IMG/VR virus record: IMGVR_UViG_3300030406_002338 | Coordinates: 1-40,997 of that record | Reading direction: 5' to 3' (one strand) | Length of the DNA stretch: 40,997 nt | Source: a virus | Shown: positions 19,101-27,466 of the stretch, in pieces | Numbering within the stretch: the first letter of the stretch is position 1 | How the letters are laid out: every line of letters starts with the position of its first letter | The notes under the pieces: model-generated | What the model was told of the DNA's origin: nothing | Seen by the model: the letters and a program-made list of their open reading frames with translations, nothing else | Database searches by the model: none | Program-made: the position numbers and the translations under genes

Positions 19101-22100
19101 GCATCAACCCTGTCAGTATCTTTTACTCTGCTACTTTTCCATGATTGTATTTCACTAACTGAAATAGCATCTGTACCATCAGCTTGTTTTACAGTTTTTA
19201 TTCTTGCCCACCCTAAACCATCAGCATCAGCTCCATGAAAATGCATTTCTAAACTATTGCTATGTCCTCTAAGAAATTTGTGTTTTTCTACTTCTGCTAC
19301 ATAATTAGCAATTTCATCTTGGCTCATATATTTCCCAGCACCTGCAAATGTGTTAGCAGGGTCTGTTATATCAAATAATTCATCTAAATTTGCATCAGGA
19401 TATTTTTGTATCAATTCAGTCATTGTTTGATATATTCCATATGACTCGTGGTTATGCACCAAATTTAATATTTTTTCATCATTTGGAGTATCAGCGGCAC
19501 CCAAAGTGTTGTACATATTGTACGTTCTAGACCTTTTTAATCGAGAGTCAGACATTACCATTTCACCAACAAGAGAATTAGGAATTACGTTTACAAAATA
19601 TTCATCTGCAAATTGCCTTGCATCTTCAGCAGTTTGTTCTACTGATATTTTTTTTATTTTTGCTGTATTTGTGATGTTGTAAACATCAAACAAGCCCTCA
19701 TCGTTTTCTTTAATCCATGCAGACTTAGAATAATAATTTGCTTTTCCGTTTATATATTTTGGTTTAGAAAATTTGTGTTTTAATAAAACTGTGCCATCAT
19801 CTTTGAAAAACGTGCTGTCGTTTATTCTAACTTCATAACTAATCATGTTTCGTCTTACTAAATCATAAATTTCAGAAAATTTTACTTCTGTATTATTTTT
19901 AGGATTTATTAGATCATAAAGACCATTTTGCCTTAATGCCGCGTCAAAAGTTACTTTTGGATCAGTTTTTGAAATAGTGCCTGCATTAATTTTTTTCCTA
20001 ATTATATTTTGATATTCCTGCAACCAAGAATTGTATAAAGCGTTTGCTTTTAAAGTTTTATTAAAATTTTTACGAACAGCAACATCGTCTACAATATCTA
20101 AATCAACATTAAGTCTTATTCTTAATGCATCAATTGCATCAAATGAATTACTAACAACAGGTCCTGCCATCATTTGATAATCTGTTTCAGGCTCTTCGTA
20201 TGAATGAAACGTCCTGTCATTTATGTCATTTACTTCTGTTTCGTATCTATCTGTCCTTATATTGTTTAACTCTAATTTATGACCTTCTCCACCCTTCATG
20301 CCTTCATCTGACGCTCTTTGATAACCTAATGCATTAATCAAATCTGCACCTAATGCTCTATATTTTACATCCGCAGTTCTACCAAAACCTGAAAGGTGTT
20401 CTTGGCTTATTTTACCCATCGGATCTTCACCAATAGCTACCCTGTGAGATAGTTCTGTTCTTGTTTCTTTTAGTGGTTTAATTAATTTGTGGCTTGTATC
20501 AATAATTTCATTTTTTGCATTTTGATGCGTGTTCCAATATATAGTGTTTTGCCAATTTGTATGCATCCTAACTATTGGATTACTTAAATATTCTTGTCGT
20601 TGTACGGGTGTCATTTCTGGCAAGTCATCAAAAACCCTATTAATATCATCTAAGATTTTTTTATTCTGTGGCATTTGAGGATCTGTTATATTTGCATAAG
20701 TAGCTTCTGGAGTATTTATAATTCTAGTATCAGATTTATGCACATTGCTTAATTGATTTGGTAAATCTTGTACACCTGCATTACCAAATGTTCGTTCAAC
20801 TTTATAAACATATTTAGGCAACTCTTCTGATAAATACCTTTGCCTTATATCTTCTGGCAACTCACTCATTCTGCCATTTGGTATAAAGTTTTTATTGTTT
20901 GCTAATTCAATTGTGTTTCTTGCGCCACCTCTTAATATACGCCGTATAGCATTTTGCCCAATTTCCAATGGTATTCCAATTATTCCTGTACCTATCAAGA
21001 AACCTAAAACCTCACCTGGCTCTACATCTATTCCCAAAAATTCCGTTCCTGTAATATTGTTTTCTAAAAATGGTTTTATAGATGAATGTGGATTTGTTGT
21101 GTTAACTAAAAATGGCATAGAAATTGTAGACATAATATTATCTGCTAAACTATCACCAAAATTAGCTCTATGCGCTATCATTGCTTCTTCAAACAATCTT
21201 TCTTCTTCAGGATTAAACAATCCTGCTTTACGATAACCTTGCTGTACAAGTCCTGTTGAATACGGAATTAAATACCTTTCTTCTGCCATTTCAAACTTAA
21301 GTGCTTTACTAACATTGCTATAAGTAAGCCAGTTTTTTGGTCTAACAGTTCCCCAAAATCCTTTGTTTTGATATGCATTTTTTATTGCTCCAATTTGTTT
21401 TACAGGATTTTTTGCCAATACACTTTTTACAATACTGCCAGTCATTTTTAAACCGCTAGTTAAGAAAATTGTTTCTGCAACTGCTCTTGGTGCGTTTCTC
21501 AAAGCTTCAACTTGTCTAAATTCATTGAAAGCTAATTCTCCACCAAAACTACCAAATTGTTCTGTTCTTTTTGCGTTGGTTGATAAAATATTTTGCCAAG
21601 TATCTTTCCATAATACATTAGCATTTTTGTCTCTAACCCTTTCAGGTTTCATTCTTCCAAGCGCTATAAACACTTCGTCCATTGCTAATGTGCCAGCTTC
21701 ATAAGGATCTATACTGTTGTAACCTGCTGTTTGACTTAAATATTTGTCTGCTATAGTTGTAAGTTCTGTAAATTTATTTTGTGGCAAATTTACTTTTTCT
21801 GTTTGTATAATATTACTTACTTGGTTAAATATTTGTTTTGCACTACGTATTTCTTGAAATGTAGATGCTTGTTGTTGTGCATCTTTATTTACTTGAAAAG
21901 TATCAAATTCAGGAGCATATTCTGCCGCTCCTTCGGGGTAATTTCTTATAATAGCTGGGTCTGTAGCAGGTCTCATATTAGGAGGACTGTAATCAGGAGC
22001 AGGTCCTAAACCAGGTGCGACTGGTGGTGGAGGTTGCGGTGGTCTTTCATATGTTTGACCTAATTGATTTGCCATATTAGCAGTTGGTTGTACTGGCATT

Positions 22101-22225
22101 ATTGGCAACGTGCTATTTGCTGTTCGTTGCCTTCTAGTAAAATTTAAAAATGGTCTATCTGCGGGATCCGTATTACCTGGATCTCCTGGTGGTGGTGTTG
22201 TGTCGAAAAATTTGTTTGTTACCAT
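13121..22225 (-). CDS. giant polyvalent virion protein with zincin motif, probably ejected with DNA
   Basis: This single frame encodes 3034 residues, 22% of the window. Residues 1-95 are proline-rich and disordered. Around 990-1035 an LGWARIKTV...EIQSW block (E1025-W1029) resembles the EIQSD(W) domain I recall from large phage polyvalent proteins. Near 1774-1778 there is a HEIGH zinc-binding motif. E1813, in NHEKFADDF, is spaced as a plausible third ligand, so a metalloprotease-like domain is likely. Weak hydrophobic segments appear near 410-430 and about 2571-2588 (FYISFWIIGNL). The rest is long helical stretches with charged coiled coils. Its place between portal-linked genes and the scaffold matches internal proteins ejected into the host. 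Ejection and anti-host activity are inference. Confidence 0.8.
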   Translation of the reverse strand: MVTNKFFDTTPPPGDPGNTDPADRPFLNFTRRQRTANSTLPIMPVQPTANMANQLGQTYERPPQPPPPVAPGLGPAPDYSPPNMRPATDPAIIRNYPEGAAEYAPEFDTFQVNKDAQQQASTFQEIRSAKQIFNQVSNIIQTEKVNLPQNKFTELTTIADKYLSQTAGYNSIDPYEAGTLAMDEVFIALGRMKPERVRDKNANVLWKDTWQNILSTNAKRTEQFGSFGGELAFNEFRQVEALRNAPRAVAETIFLTSGLKMTGSIVKSVLAKNPVKQIGAIKNAYQNKGFWGTVRPKNWLTYSNVSKALKFEMAEERYLIPYSTGLVQQGYRKAGLFNPEEERLFEEAMIAHRANFGDSLADNIMSTISMPFLVNTTNPHSSIKPFLENNITGTEFLGIDVEPGEVLGFLIGTGIIGIPLEIGQNAIRRILRGGARNTIELANNKNFIPNGRMSELPEDIRQRYLSEELPKYVYKVERTFGNAGVQDLPNQLSNVHKSDTRIINTPEATYANITDPQMPQNKKILDDINRVFDDLPEMTPVQRQEYLSNPIVRMHTNWQNTIYWNTHQNAKNEIIDTSHKLIKPLKETRTELSHRVAIGEDPMGKISQEHLSGFGRTADVKYRALGADLINALGYQRASDEGMKGGEGHKLELNNIRTDRYETEVNDINDRTFHSYEEPETDYQMMAGPVVSNSFDAIDALRIRLNVDLDIVDDVAVRKNFNKTLKANALYNSWLQEYQNIIRKKINAGTISKTDPKVTFDAALRQNGLYDLINPKNNTEVKFSEIYDLVRRNMISYEVRINDSTFFKDDGTVLLKHKFSKPKYINGKANYYSKSAWIKENDEGLFDVYNITNTAKIKKISVEQTAEDARQFADEYFVNVIPNSLVGEMVMSDSRLKRSRTYNMYNTLGAADTPNDEKILNLVHNHESYGIYQTMTELIQKYPDANLDELFDITDPANTFAGAGKYMSQDEIANYVAEVEKHKFLRGHSNSLEMHFHGADADGLGWARIKTVKQADGTDAISVSEIQSWKSSRVKDTDRVDAAKIKEWREFEDMTNEYLVRNSAVIKLETQVRQAEISNSDDLQKLRLELNNARADRNNYKNTVMWDHASKNNFWKNTLPEDSIQGMVYEKLDNTTARRKDKRRNIVVYLAQRKYDHRFDSAEQMNKKHPMAGTSLREFREILKKDFGLSNKKITDIEMGRLPNIQIPWVDGYMKLAPDAPRLNEKTFNQMMAKMIMEYARNNNITRILFDDSVSAVGSSIGLSPIDMNYIHRGDINGILYTKYNPVPRTEETSFDDLIMEETFVNEPLYEIIPLGLNKFNSFKTISNKDFDELADLQNVRNGLSDPTLNNFYNLEEGQKMKRLLAKHTYKSNMSEFIGDSPNDMLSKYMQYLKRIHQSDADAYTRMDPPKITWSQVKELFGGDIADALKTDEMARSNNVIRGKLMGAINFGKFKEGTDLSATSNVRKRLEGANQKHYSKIIYKTNFSSEATNANSYVDVTKDSVPYFLKKQFDDLNYKGGLYEGVKTELVTTKYNVASRTPIIYKGEKEFIDPFADNALTAKPLHNDEDILSMFKAYQNKKLEEGPGSSKHMEIVGDIINEMENSLKLLYKEFPERNNTSISRKTPSQEYYTKAMSNGIKKYVYTNESIKDLMKDLDNSIKVDDLDDMYAQAQYNANQDAFLYEDDPFYTPEPEPLEADFKFIYSLGSRNQTLDAITLELDGKPLTMLDIENITDFEVFRKTKSGVKASVQFFNDGKTVVNSYKNANIADMFHEIGHLTVPKLKSFLDPDEYDNVLKYYNVKDGKWTRKNHEKFADDFMDYLSNPDSGFWKDASKSKIRRGFEYLISFFKRLFGFTLNEHTGLSPEVKRFVYAVHKKVPDAGFSKFEKELGFPIDPESKQIIDRIEASHARKIAKIEKVENKLKERLSPESDGKGKKPDEPYVDEYEDGDDSYKILYNHFLPSHEETRTVGLMRQLEGARNSIISRNEQWVKDTQKAVYKKYKINPNNLTTNFDSYGDPNDTLDLYAALHGERLVTDPKLITANMQVINVGNRQYGIRTPLSPSEARDSLTEPWKRDMYNRVTVLRLEEEIEMLDFLSDTFRAVDDKTWDTVRLGFNAEIFFEKMMGIPNYFPRLWQDKAGKKIVSGRRVAGPPPDFSKGRVNRTFIEMLVDNPEAGYEGLLPSTPDPASMMASRKIYGSSWREMQVMMNTLNKFGLMKTKNDLLDQGLDPKEIQKQWEVPKIGPTFEGMLVPSGKADVAFTPEIYVPRNVSTFLNNIFDADPPVPMLDEANTINMFGKQIKVAFAPLQHIDMYYRGLGSSTAGAVFETFVPSNLTNPKRVAQGIYRGITTPISLASDILLSNLPVTGKIWRNKLAKQLVSDKPVNPVLKGSAGEVTFRMLEEQGAGVKGDRGIISSVNRNIEEFRKANPTLFDKFGPKRLTKELSNLNNFFQGGLFEGTYRYAQISAIKNYVLPYSARVNKDFTPQQHAAWAATYSNTQFSTLGLFQEWIKGANAQKAFNLAIFSRIENTALLNQGIEMLGMRFLRPEPGAKGLKKIPIKMSKKRSAFFIKNFLGFYISFWIIGNLQNSGAEIFKHGPPKDMDDYVDNYLMKDDQLLPLQKSINEDSFLPYEYNSKFMAPKAGYFGRNGLPVYVDQVGQMDTIFRWMSPIDALWGRTGVPIQTIKRQVDKETFFGQPFEGKYMWLTQLIADTSLPWMAQNALNLSAQKYPKMQQYVATSEKRLGTKGVMGQFFVNFRAMNNEQVKQYALDQYKKEFVTPQDTFLGSMPDKWSFLNRKQREDILNAYPNIRAELKLREEEQPALDRFQANPEIEKGVALNTFTARLENDRTAKQIGVINEFVNDLGRFGSEAFLTAQLLRGSDVEYRKLEILKDELKALDNDFYAGKEAVKIFLKLEDYEPDDADENTQAMTEYYENMKRFTSEESGIFMIEDWLDFRDNKFYPSLTEGQRSWIEDNFAPSNVPYLDEYNDWIAEGYELGIPRQYFEVKAFWQDKLKELLELREQLPSEKYID

Positions 22226-22584
22226 TAGCCATAAAATAATCTTCTAGTTCTCGGTGATATTCTTTGTCTAGCCATATCTCTTGATCTTTGAGTTGCTTGT
22301 GCAAATCTTTGAGTATACGGAAACTCTTGTAGATATTGTTGAAACTGCAAAGTAGGAGCTTGACCTTGTTGTATTCTTCTGCCTAGCTCGCCGTAATAAT
22401 CTTGTATAGCCTGATTATAAACATCACCAGATGCTTGTCTCTGTACAGGTGTCATATTTCTTGGCAATGTACCAAAAAAAGTTGCCTGTGGATTGGCATC
22501 TAAAAATCTGGAAAAAACGCTAGACGGATCATTCTGTGCGCTCATATTACCAAATTGACTTGTAAATTCTTCAAATGTAGCCAT
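22225..22584 (-). CDS. 119-residue protein between portal and giant genes
   Basis: The protein is glutamine- and arginine-rich and mainly helical. It contains NPQATFFGTLPRNMTPVQRQ (residues about 30-49) and repeats of the same style near the C-terminus (YTQRFAQATQRSRDMARQR). The motif LPRNMTPVQRQ is echoed in the giant protein (LPEMTPVQRQEYLSNP), hinting that the two are structurally related or contact a common partner. It overlaps genes on both sides by one base. The function is unknown; an internal virion protein is likely from context. Confidence 0.65.
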   Translation of the reverse strand: MATFEEFTSQFGNMSAQNDPSSVFSRFLDANPQATFFGTLPRNMTPVQRQASGDVYNQAIQDYYGELGRRIQQGQAPTLQFQQYLQEFPYTQRFAQATQRSRDMARQRISPRTRRLFYG

Positions 22585-23834
22585 TAACTACTCCTTCCCA
22601 TAAATGCGTTTTTTGTAAAATTGTTTAATGTATTTTGGTCAGTAGGAACACCATAAGCATTTGCTGTGTATTCAAGAAAAGAAGTTTTGCCTGCAAATTG
22701 CCTATCACCTGCCGCTTTTCTTACAGATTCATCATCTGCATTTGCGTAACTACTATCTACTTGTCTTAATTTGTTTGCCTGATCTCTTGACCATGCGTCA
22801 TATAATGCGTCTGTATCAGGACTTACATATCTCATATAGTTAGCGCCATACATACTATTAGCCATTCCTCTAATTAAATTAGATACAGTATATTTATTAT
22901 CTGACCTATCACTAAATGCACTTGCTATACCTTGCCCAGTTGATTGCAAACCTGCGTCTTGTTCGTTTCTATATTTTGTTAAAAGCTTACCAAATGATGC
23001 TGTTTGTTTTTCAAACAATGTATTGCCAACATCACCTTGTAAAAACTCAGCCGTAAAGTCATCAAATGTTTGCATGGTACCAGGTTTATCTTTACCAAAA
23101 TTTCTAGTAATATCTTCTGCCATATACGTAGCTTCTGCTTCTGGTTGCAAACTTGCAAAATACTGACCAATAGGACCGCTTTGATATAATATACTTTGAC
23201 CAAGTCCTTGATTTGGCGCTAATTTATCTACACCACGAGCAAAACCAGATATTCTTGCATTGTCTGATAAAAATCTATCAATATAATTATTAAAGTTTGC
23301 ATACTGTTGCCTTTCAGGTGGAGCATCAAACTCATCAAACATAGATAAATCTGGTGGTACTACTGGACCTGGTGCTGGTGGTGGCGGTGGTGCTGGTGGT
23401 GCTGGTGGTGCTGGTGGTTCTAAATAAGTAGAAGATAAATTACCAACATCAACTGTTTGATTAGGCACAGATCTCATTTCTGTTTCTGCACCTGGTTGAA
23501 AACCAACACCTGTTGCTTCTTGCCCAGTTGTTCTAATTGGAGTTCCTGTTTCGCCAGTACCAAGTTGTTGATTTATTCCTGACTCAGGTTGCGCTCTTTG
23601 TATTTCAAATTGTCTATACAATTCATCTAATGTAGTTGGACCATCTGCAAAAGCATTGTTCATTGCTTGAGTAGTTATTCCTACATCACTTGTATTTTCT
23701 GTAATATTTTCAACAGTTTCTCCGCCTTCTGTTACAAATTGTGCTTTTCTTCTTGCATCTGCTAAAGAGTCAGCTTCTACAGTTGTAGGGTATGTAGTGC
23801 CATCAGCTCTTCTTATTTGAATAAAATACTGCAT
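22584..23834 (-). CDS. 416-residue virion-region protein with proline-rich linker
   Basis: The N-terminal 50 residues form a small alpha-beta domain (QYFIQIRRADGTTYPTTVEA, then SLADARRKAQFVTEGGETVE). A disordered Gln/Thr/Gly stretch follows, then a proline-alanine linker (about 139-157). From about 165 to 416 it is helical (NFNNYIDRFLSDNARISGFA). The gene lies between the portal and the giant gene, with one-base overlaps at both ends. The layout (small head domain, flexible spacer, helical body) suggests a minor head or internal protein. No family is recognised. Confidence 0.65.
   Translation of the reverse strand: MQYFIQIRRADGTTYPTTVEADSLADARRKAQFVTEGGETVENITENTSDVGITTQAMNNAFADGPTTLDELYRQFEIQRAQPESGINQQLGTGETGTPIRTTGQEATGVGFQPGAETEMRSVPNQTVDVGNLSSTYLEPPAPPAPPAPPPPPAPGPVVPPDLSMFDEFDAPPERQQYANFNNYIDRFLSDNARISGFARGVDKLAPNQGLGQSILYQSGPIGQYFASLQPEAEATYMAEDITRNFGKDKPGTMQTFDDFTAEFLQGDVGNTLFEKQTASFGKLLTKYRNEQDAGLQSTGQGIASAFSDRSDNKYTVSNLIRGMANSMYGANYMRYVSPDTDALYDAWSRDQANKLRQVDSSYANADDESVRKAAGDRQFAGKTSFLEYTANAYGVPTDQNTLNNFTKNAFMGRSS
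23371..23420. repeat. tandem GGTGCTGGT repeats encoding a Pro-Ala linker
   Basis: Nine-base units GGTGCTGGT and close variants repeat in tandem on the plus strand. On the minus strand they encode alternating Pro-Pro-Ala. The repeat lies wholly inside the 416-residue gene and keeps its frame, so copy-number changes would lengthen or shorten the linker without disrupting the protein. Confidence 0.85.
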
Positions 23835-25720
23835 TATATACCTTCCTCATTTATTTCTGTTCTTGCACCAGGTCTAGGTGTATTAGGCGCAACATCTTGC
23901 GTTGGTGCTTCTGTTGGTGGTGCAGGCGGAAAGCCTTGAGCTTGACTAGATAATACAGCACCATTAACACCTGGTGGTCCTGCTGGTGGCATACCTTGTT
24001 GTGCAGGTGATGCAGGCGGTGGTGCAGGTTGTCCTGCCATGTCAGGTCCTTGACCAGTCATGCCAAACTGTTGCATCATAGCTTGGAATTGTACATCCAT
24101 TGCTGTTTCATCCTGCTGTTCTTTTTTCATTGCTTTTCTAAGCATGTCTAAATATACCATAGCTTCTTGTTGTTGACCTTTAGCCATCAATGCTTGCACA
24201 ACATTTATCATAACTGCTTTTGGATCTAATGTCTCTCCCTGTTGTGCATTTATTTCTTTTTTAAAATCTTCTACATCCTGTACGTCTAATATGTTATCCC
24301 ATATCCATACGTCAGGTGCAAGCGGATTAGGTCCTTCTCTCATCATTTGTGCCATTGTTACTTTTTGCGGATCATCTTGTGGCATCTGTGGTTTAATTGC
24401 AATTTCAATTGGTCCACCTTCTGCAATATCTTCTGGAGATATAGGACCCATAAACCATTTTTTTAGTTCATTGTACTTACCTCTCATCTCCATTGTTCCG
24501 TAATCACCAGTAGCATATTGCGCTAAAAGTAACTCAGATATTTGTTGGTAGGCACTTTGTAAAGCATAAACTCTTGGTTGCACTTGATGCTCTGACCCAG
24601 ACCTAAGTAGGTTTGCCGCGTAACCAGATAATTGAAATTGTAATTCACCATACGCAACATTTGGTAAACCACCTCTTTGCAGTTCTGCTGAAATCATGCC
24701 TAAATAATCTCCTGTGTTTGCAGGCATAGTTATTTCTGGCAACAAATCAATTGTTGTGTTTGCTGGCAAATCTACTTCTGTGCCATCACGCCATGGATCT
24801 GTTTCTAATGTTGCTGATCCGTCAGGACTTGTAACAACATACGGATGTCTCGTAGAACGAGAGATTAAAGTTTTCATAGAACTCATAGCAAAATTGTAAT
24901 CATGGAACAGTTGCCGATTAGCCGCGAACACACTTTCTCCGTACTCACGAGATGTATACTCACTAGATAAATCTCCTTGTACGTATGGTTGCGGACCCAC
25001 AACACCAACAAAGCAGGGAGCGCAGGGCATCCCTTGTATCATTACTCCGTGTGGCGTTGGTTTCTTGGCAAACTTTGGTCCACCTGCGTCTATGATTATG
25101 CAATTCATTTCTCTGTCGTAATAATCCCAAACATCAATTCCTTGTTCCTCGGCTTCTTGTTCAGGTGCAGAGACATCCATATTATATATAGCTTTTATTG
25201 ATTCTTTAGTTCTTTTTTTTCTATGTGCAATGTAACTTATGCCTTCGTCATCCATTTCATAAACAACATGCAAAGGATCCCATGCAGTTATATCTACGTA
25301 TGCACTACCATCAGGTCTTGTATTTAATACAGACCTACCAGCAAAATGACCTCGAAGTGTAATGTGAAAAGATAATTGTTCTCTTGCATTTGGTTGACCC
25401 ATTCTTAACAATCTTTCATCTGCTAAGTTTAATGCACCAATTACCCACTTCTCTTTGTTGGCTCCAATAATTCTAGCCTGTTCATCTTTGCCTTCATTAG
25501 GCACCCTAACAATCATTGATGATGTTGTAAGATATGCCATAATTTTATCTGCTAAAACTTTTGGTGTGTTTGATGTGTATGATTGAAAACCCTCACCAGC
25601 ATCGTACGGGTTCATACGATACAATGAATAGTCATCTTCCATTCTTCGTCTTACTTGCTTGAAACCTTCGGCTTCATATCTTCTTTTTATTTTGTCTAAT
25701 AAATTATCTATCTGTGCCAT
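23834..25720 (-). CDS. portal protein
   Basis: The 628-residue protein follows the large terminase with no gap (stop TAA then ATG). It starts with a helical segment typical of portals (LLDKIKRRYEAEGFKQVRRR). It then has wing/stem-like beta and helix sections (SAYVDITAWDPLHVVYEMDD, about 140-160). The central helical stretch (VFAANRQLFHDYNFAMSSMK) and the aligned ISAELQRGGLPNVAYGELQF (about 344-363) match the podovirus-type portal core. The C-terminal 100 residues are Pro/Gln/Met-rich and disordered. In the head it would form the dodecameric DNA gate. The family call rests on gene order, size and general pattern. Confidence 0.85.
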   Translation of the reverse strand: MAQIDNLLDKIKRRYEAEGFKQVRRRMEDDYSLYRMNPYDAGEGFQSYTSNTPKVLADKIMAYLTTSSMIVRVPNEGKDEQARIIGANKEKWVIGALNLADERLLRMGQPNAREQLSFHITLRGHFAGRSVLNTRPDGSAYVDITAWDPLHVVYEMDDEGISYIAHRKKRTKESIKAIYNMDVSAPEQEAEEQGIDVWDYYDREMNCIIIDAGGPKFAKKPTPHGVMIQGMPCAPCFVGVVGPQPYVQGDLSSEYTSREYGESVFAANRQLFHDYNFAMSSMKTLISRSTRHPYVVTSPDGSATLETDPWRDGTEVDLPANTTIDLLPEITMPANTGDYLGMISAELQRGGLPNVAYGELQFQLSGYAANLLRSGSEHQVQPRVYALQSAYQQISELLLAQYATGDYGTMEMRGKYNELKKWFMGPISPEDIAEGGPIEIAIKPQMPQDDPQKVTMAQMMREGPNPLAPDVWIWDNILDVQDVEDFKKEINAQQGETLDPKAVMINVVQALMAKGQQQEAMVYLDMLRKAMKKEQQDETAMDVQFQAMMQQFGMTGQGPDMAGQPAPPPASPAQQGMPPAGPPGVNGAVLSSQAQGFPPAPPTEAPTQDVAPNTPRPGARTEINEEGI

Positions 25721-27073
25721 TTACCATCTCTTTACAGTAATTTTAGTTTTTTCTTGAGCTAATCTTGCATAACCAAAATTAATTACAAGACCATAAACAA
25801 TTGCCTTAGCACCATGGTTGAAAGCATCTCTTGGCTCCCTACCAACTACATTTCCGTTTCGGTCTGTTCTCCATGAGTATACATGAACTTGACCATCAAA
25901 GGGATTTTGACAACCACCTAGTTCAGAAATAATGCCACGGCATTGCGGGTTAAAGATCATGTTGGGTTTGTTGGACACAGGATGTGGTTTCAAAAAAGTA
26001 TTGAACCTTTCTATCCCGTCCATCACTCCAACTTTCTCACTAATCATAGAGACGTTAGCCTTGTGCCACCAGACATCTACAGGTCGTCTTTCAGATTGCG
26101 CATGTGCCGCAATATCAATTACCCCTGAATCTACATCTTGCCACCATTCTCGATTTTGTGCAATCTCTATGATATCTTCTGTTGTTTTTTCTCTTTCGTA
26201 TATTTCATCAATAATGCGCACTTGGTCATCAATTTTTTGTACAACCTCAACAGCATAAGCACTTTGTGTAATACTTGAGTAACCAGGATCTATCCATAAG
26301 TATACTGGCTGTCCTGCAACATATTGCGCATCTTCTGTTACATGCAACGCAACATCAAACAATGGGTGTACTAATCCCTTAGGGGGTGATGGCTTACCAG
26401 CAAGTCGCTCCATAAACCATGTGTCGCTGTGCAGTCTTTCAAGACTTAGTATTTCTGGATCGTTCCTACCACCAGGGTAGACTACAGAGTTAGACCATGA
26501 TGGCAAACTAAAACTTATTGCATCATCAGGGTTAGGGTGCATTTGCCATGCTTCAAACCGCGAAGGGTACCAACCAAGACTAGCCTCAAACGTGCCTTCT
26601 AAAAATAACCACCCTCTCTTTTCTGCAATACGACCACGCAGTCTTAAAAAAGACTCAAAGTCTATCTGTGATGCTTCGCATGCAACAATACCATCTGGTG
26701 CTTCCATCGCTAGAGACCTGTAGTCTTGTGCTGACTTAGTCTTTATACGTATGCCGTTGACGCATTGTATTTCGCCTGGGTCTATACGCTTAGACGCACT
26801 TTTTAATAATCCTAGTCTGCCAAGCATGTCTAGTAAGTATTCAAATTCAGCTCGGCATCTTTCGTAGTCTCTGGCTACTAACCATATGATTCCATTGTCG
26901 GAGACTTCGTCAAACTTAGATAGAATGTGTACGGCACCCATAAATGATTTACCCGCACGCTCACCACCTGCTACTAACTTAATACGTGCTGGGTGGTTAA
27001 GTATCTTTACTTGCTCTTCAGTCAAGGCAAAGCCCAACTGATCAAGCAACATATCTCTATCTTCTACAAGCAT
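25721..27073 (-). CDS. large terminase subunit (packaging ATPase-nuclease)
   Basis: The 450-residue protein has a clear Walker A at residues 36-43 (GGERAGKS), preceded by EEQVKILNHPARIKLVAG. The Walker B-like strand reads DGIVACEAS, with the catalytic Glu present but the usual Asp replaced by Cys. The nuclease half begins PVYLWIDPGYSS with a first acidic residue, continues with VDSGVIDIAAHAQSERRP, and ends with PRDAFNHGAKAIVYGL, as in many terminases. It pumps DNA into the prohead with the portal and cuts it. The start shares its first base with the stop of the zinc-ribbon gene (TAATG), so the two are coupled. Confidence 0.93.
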   Translation of the reverse strand: MLVEDRDMLLDQLGFALTEEQVKILNHPARIKLVAGGERAGKSFMGAVHILSKFDEVSDNGIIWLVARDYERCRAEFEYLLDMLGRLGLLKSASKRIDPGEIQCVNGIRIKTKSAQDYRSLAMEAPDGIVACEASQIDFESFLRLRGRIAEKRGWLFLEGTFEASLGWYPSRFEAWQMHPNPDDAISFSLPSWSNSVVYPGGRNDPEILSLERLHSDTWFMERLAGKPSPPKGLVHPLFDVALHVTEDAQYVAGQPVYLWIDPGYSSITQSAYAVEVVQKIDDQVRIIDEIYEREKTTEDIIEIAQNREWWQDVDSGVIDIAAHAQSERRPVDVWWHKANVSMISEKVGVMDGIERFNTFLKPHPVSNKPNMIFNPQCRGIISELGGCQNPFDGQVHVYSWRTDRNGNVVGREPRDAFNHGAKAIVYGLVINFGYARLAQEKTKITVKRW

Positions 27074-27231
27074 TAGTTAAAATAAAATGAGTATTGATAA
27101 AAAGACTTCCTGTCCTCGCTCTTATGTTTACACTTAGGGCAAGTCTCTGGTTTCTCTTCGTAATCAGTTAGTACCTCGAAAGTGTCTGTCTCACACTCTT
27201 CGTTATTACATATGTAATCATACATTGGCAT
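27073..27231 (-). CDS. FmdB-like zinc-ribbon protein
   Basis: I place the start at the ATG at 27231, giving 52 residues that begin MPMYDYICNNEECETD. That matches the FmdB-type opening MPxYxYxC. The second half of the ribbon is CPKC (about residues 37-40), so the pair CxxxxC and CxxC can hold one zinc. Longer starts up to 27336 add an unlikely hydrophobic stretch. They also lie almost at the transcription start of the promoter at 27342-27370. The gene is squeezed between the terminase subunits and overlaps the large subunit start. Such small ribbons often bind DNA or proteins. A role in packaging or late regulation is inference. Confidence 0.65.
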   Translation of the reverse strand: MPMYDYICNNEECETDTFEVLTDYEEKPETCPKCKHKSEDRKSFYQYSFYFN

Positions 27232-27341
27232 AGAGAATAAGATAACATAAAAAATAGGGGTAACGCAATATCCTGCATTTGGTATAAAGAAAAGGGGGTT
27301 TCTCTCTCTTTCGACACTATCTCTCTCTTCCCCCAAAAGAA

Positions 27342-27370
27342 ATTGTAATCATATAGATTACTTGTGTCAA
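27342..27370 (-). promoter_or_regulatory. sigma70-type leftward promoter upstream of zinc-ribbon and large terminase genes
   Basis: On the minus strand TTGACA (27370-27365) is followed after exactly 17 bases by TACAAT (27347-27342), one mismatch from the consensus -10. Transcription would start near 27335 and read through the zinc ribbon, large terminase and the rest of the virion operon. The 130-base gap around it (27337-27466) holds no other gene that I can support. This is the best leftward promoter in the window. Confidence 0.65.
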
Positions 27371-27466
27371 TACGCAAAACTACGTTTCTAAAAATATCTA
27401 GGGGAGGTAGTCAAGGCAAAAAATAAATTTAGAACCATCCCTATTCCCTACCCCTGACGTATACTG

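Noticed and set aside
25932-26258. Plus-strand frame inside the large terminase gene
   Set aside because: It is the antisense shadow of a gene with clear ATPase and nuclease motifs, and has no ribosome site.
27400-27466. Terminator after the small terminase gene
   Set aside because: GGGG and CCCC runs face each other but pair only with bulges and without a U-run, so I could not support a stem.
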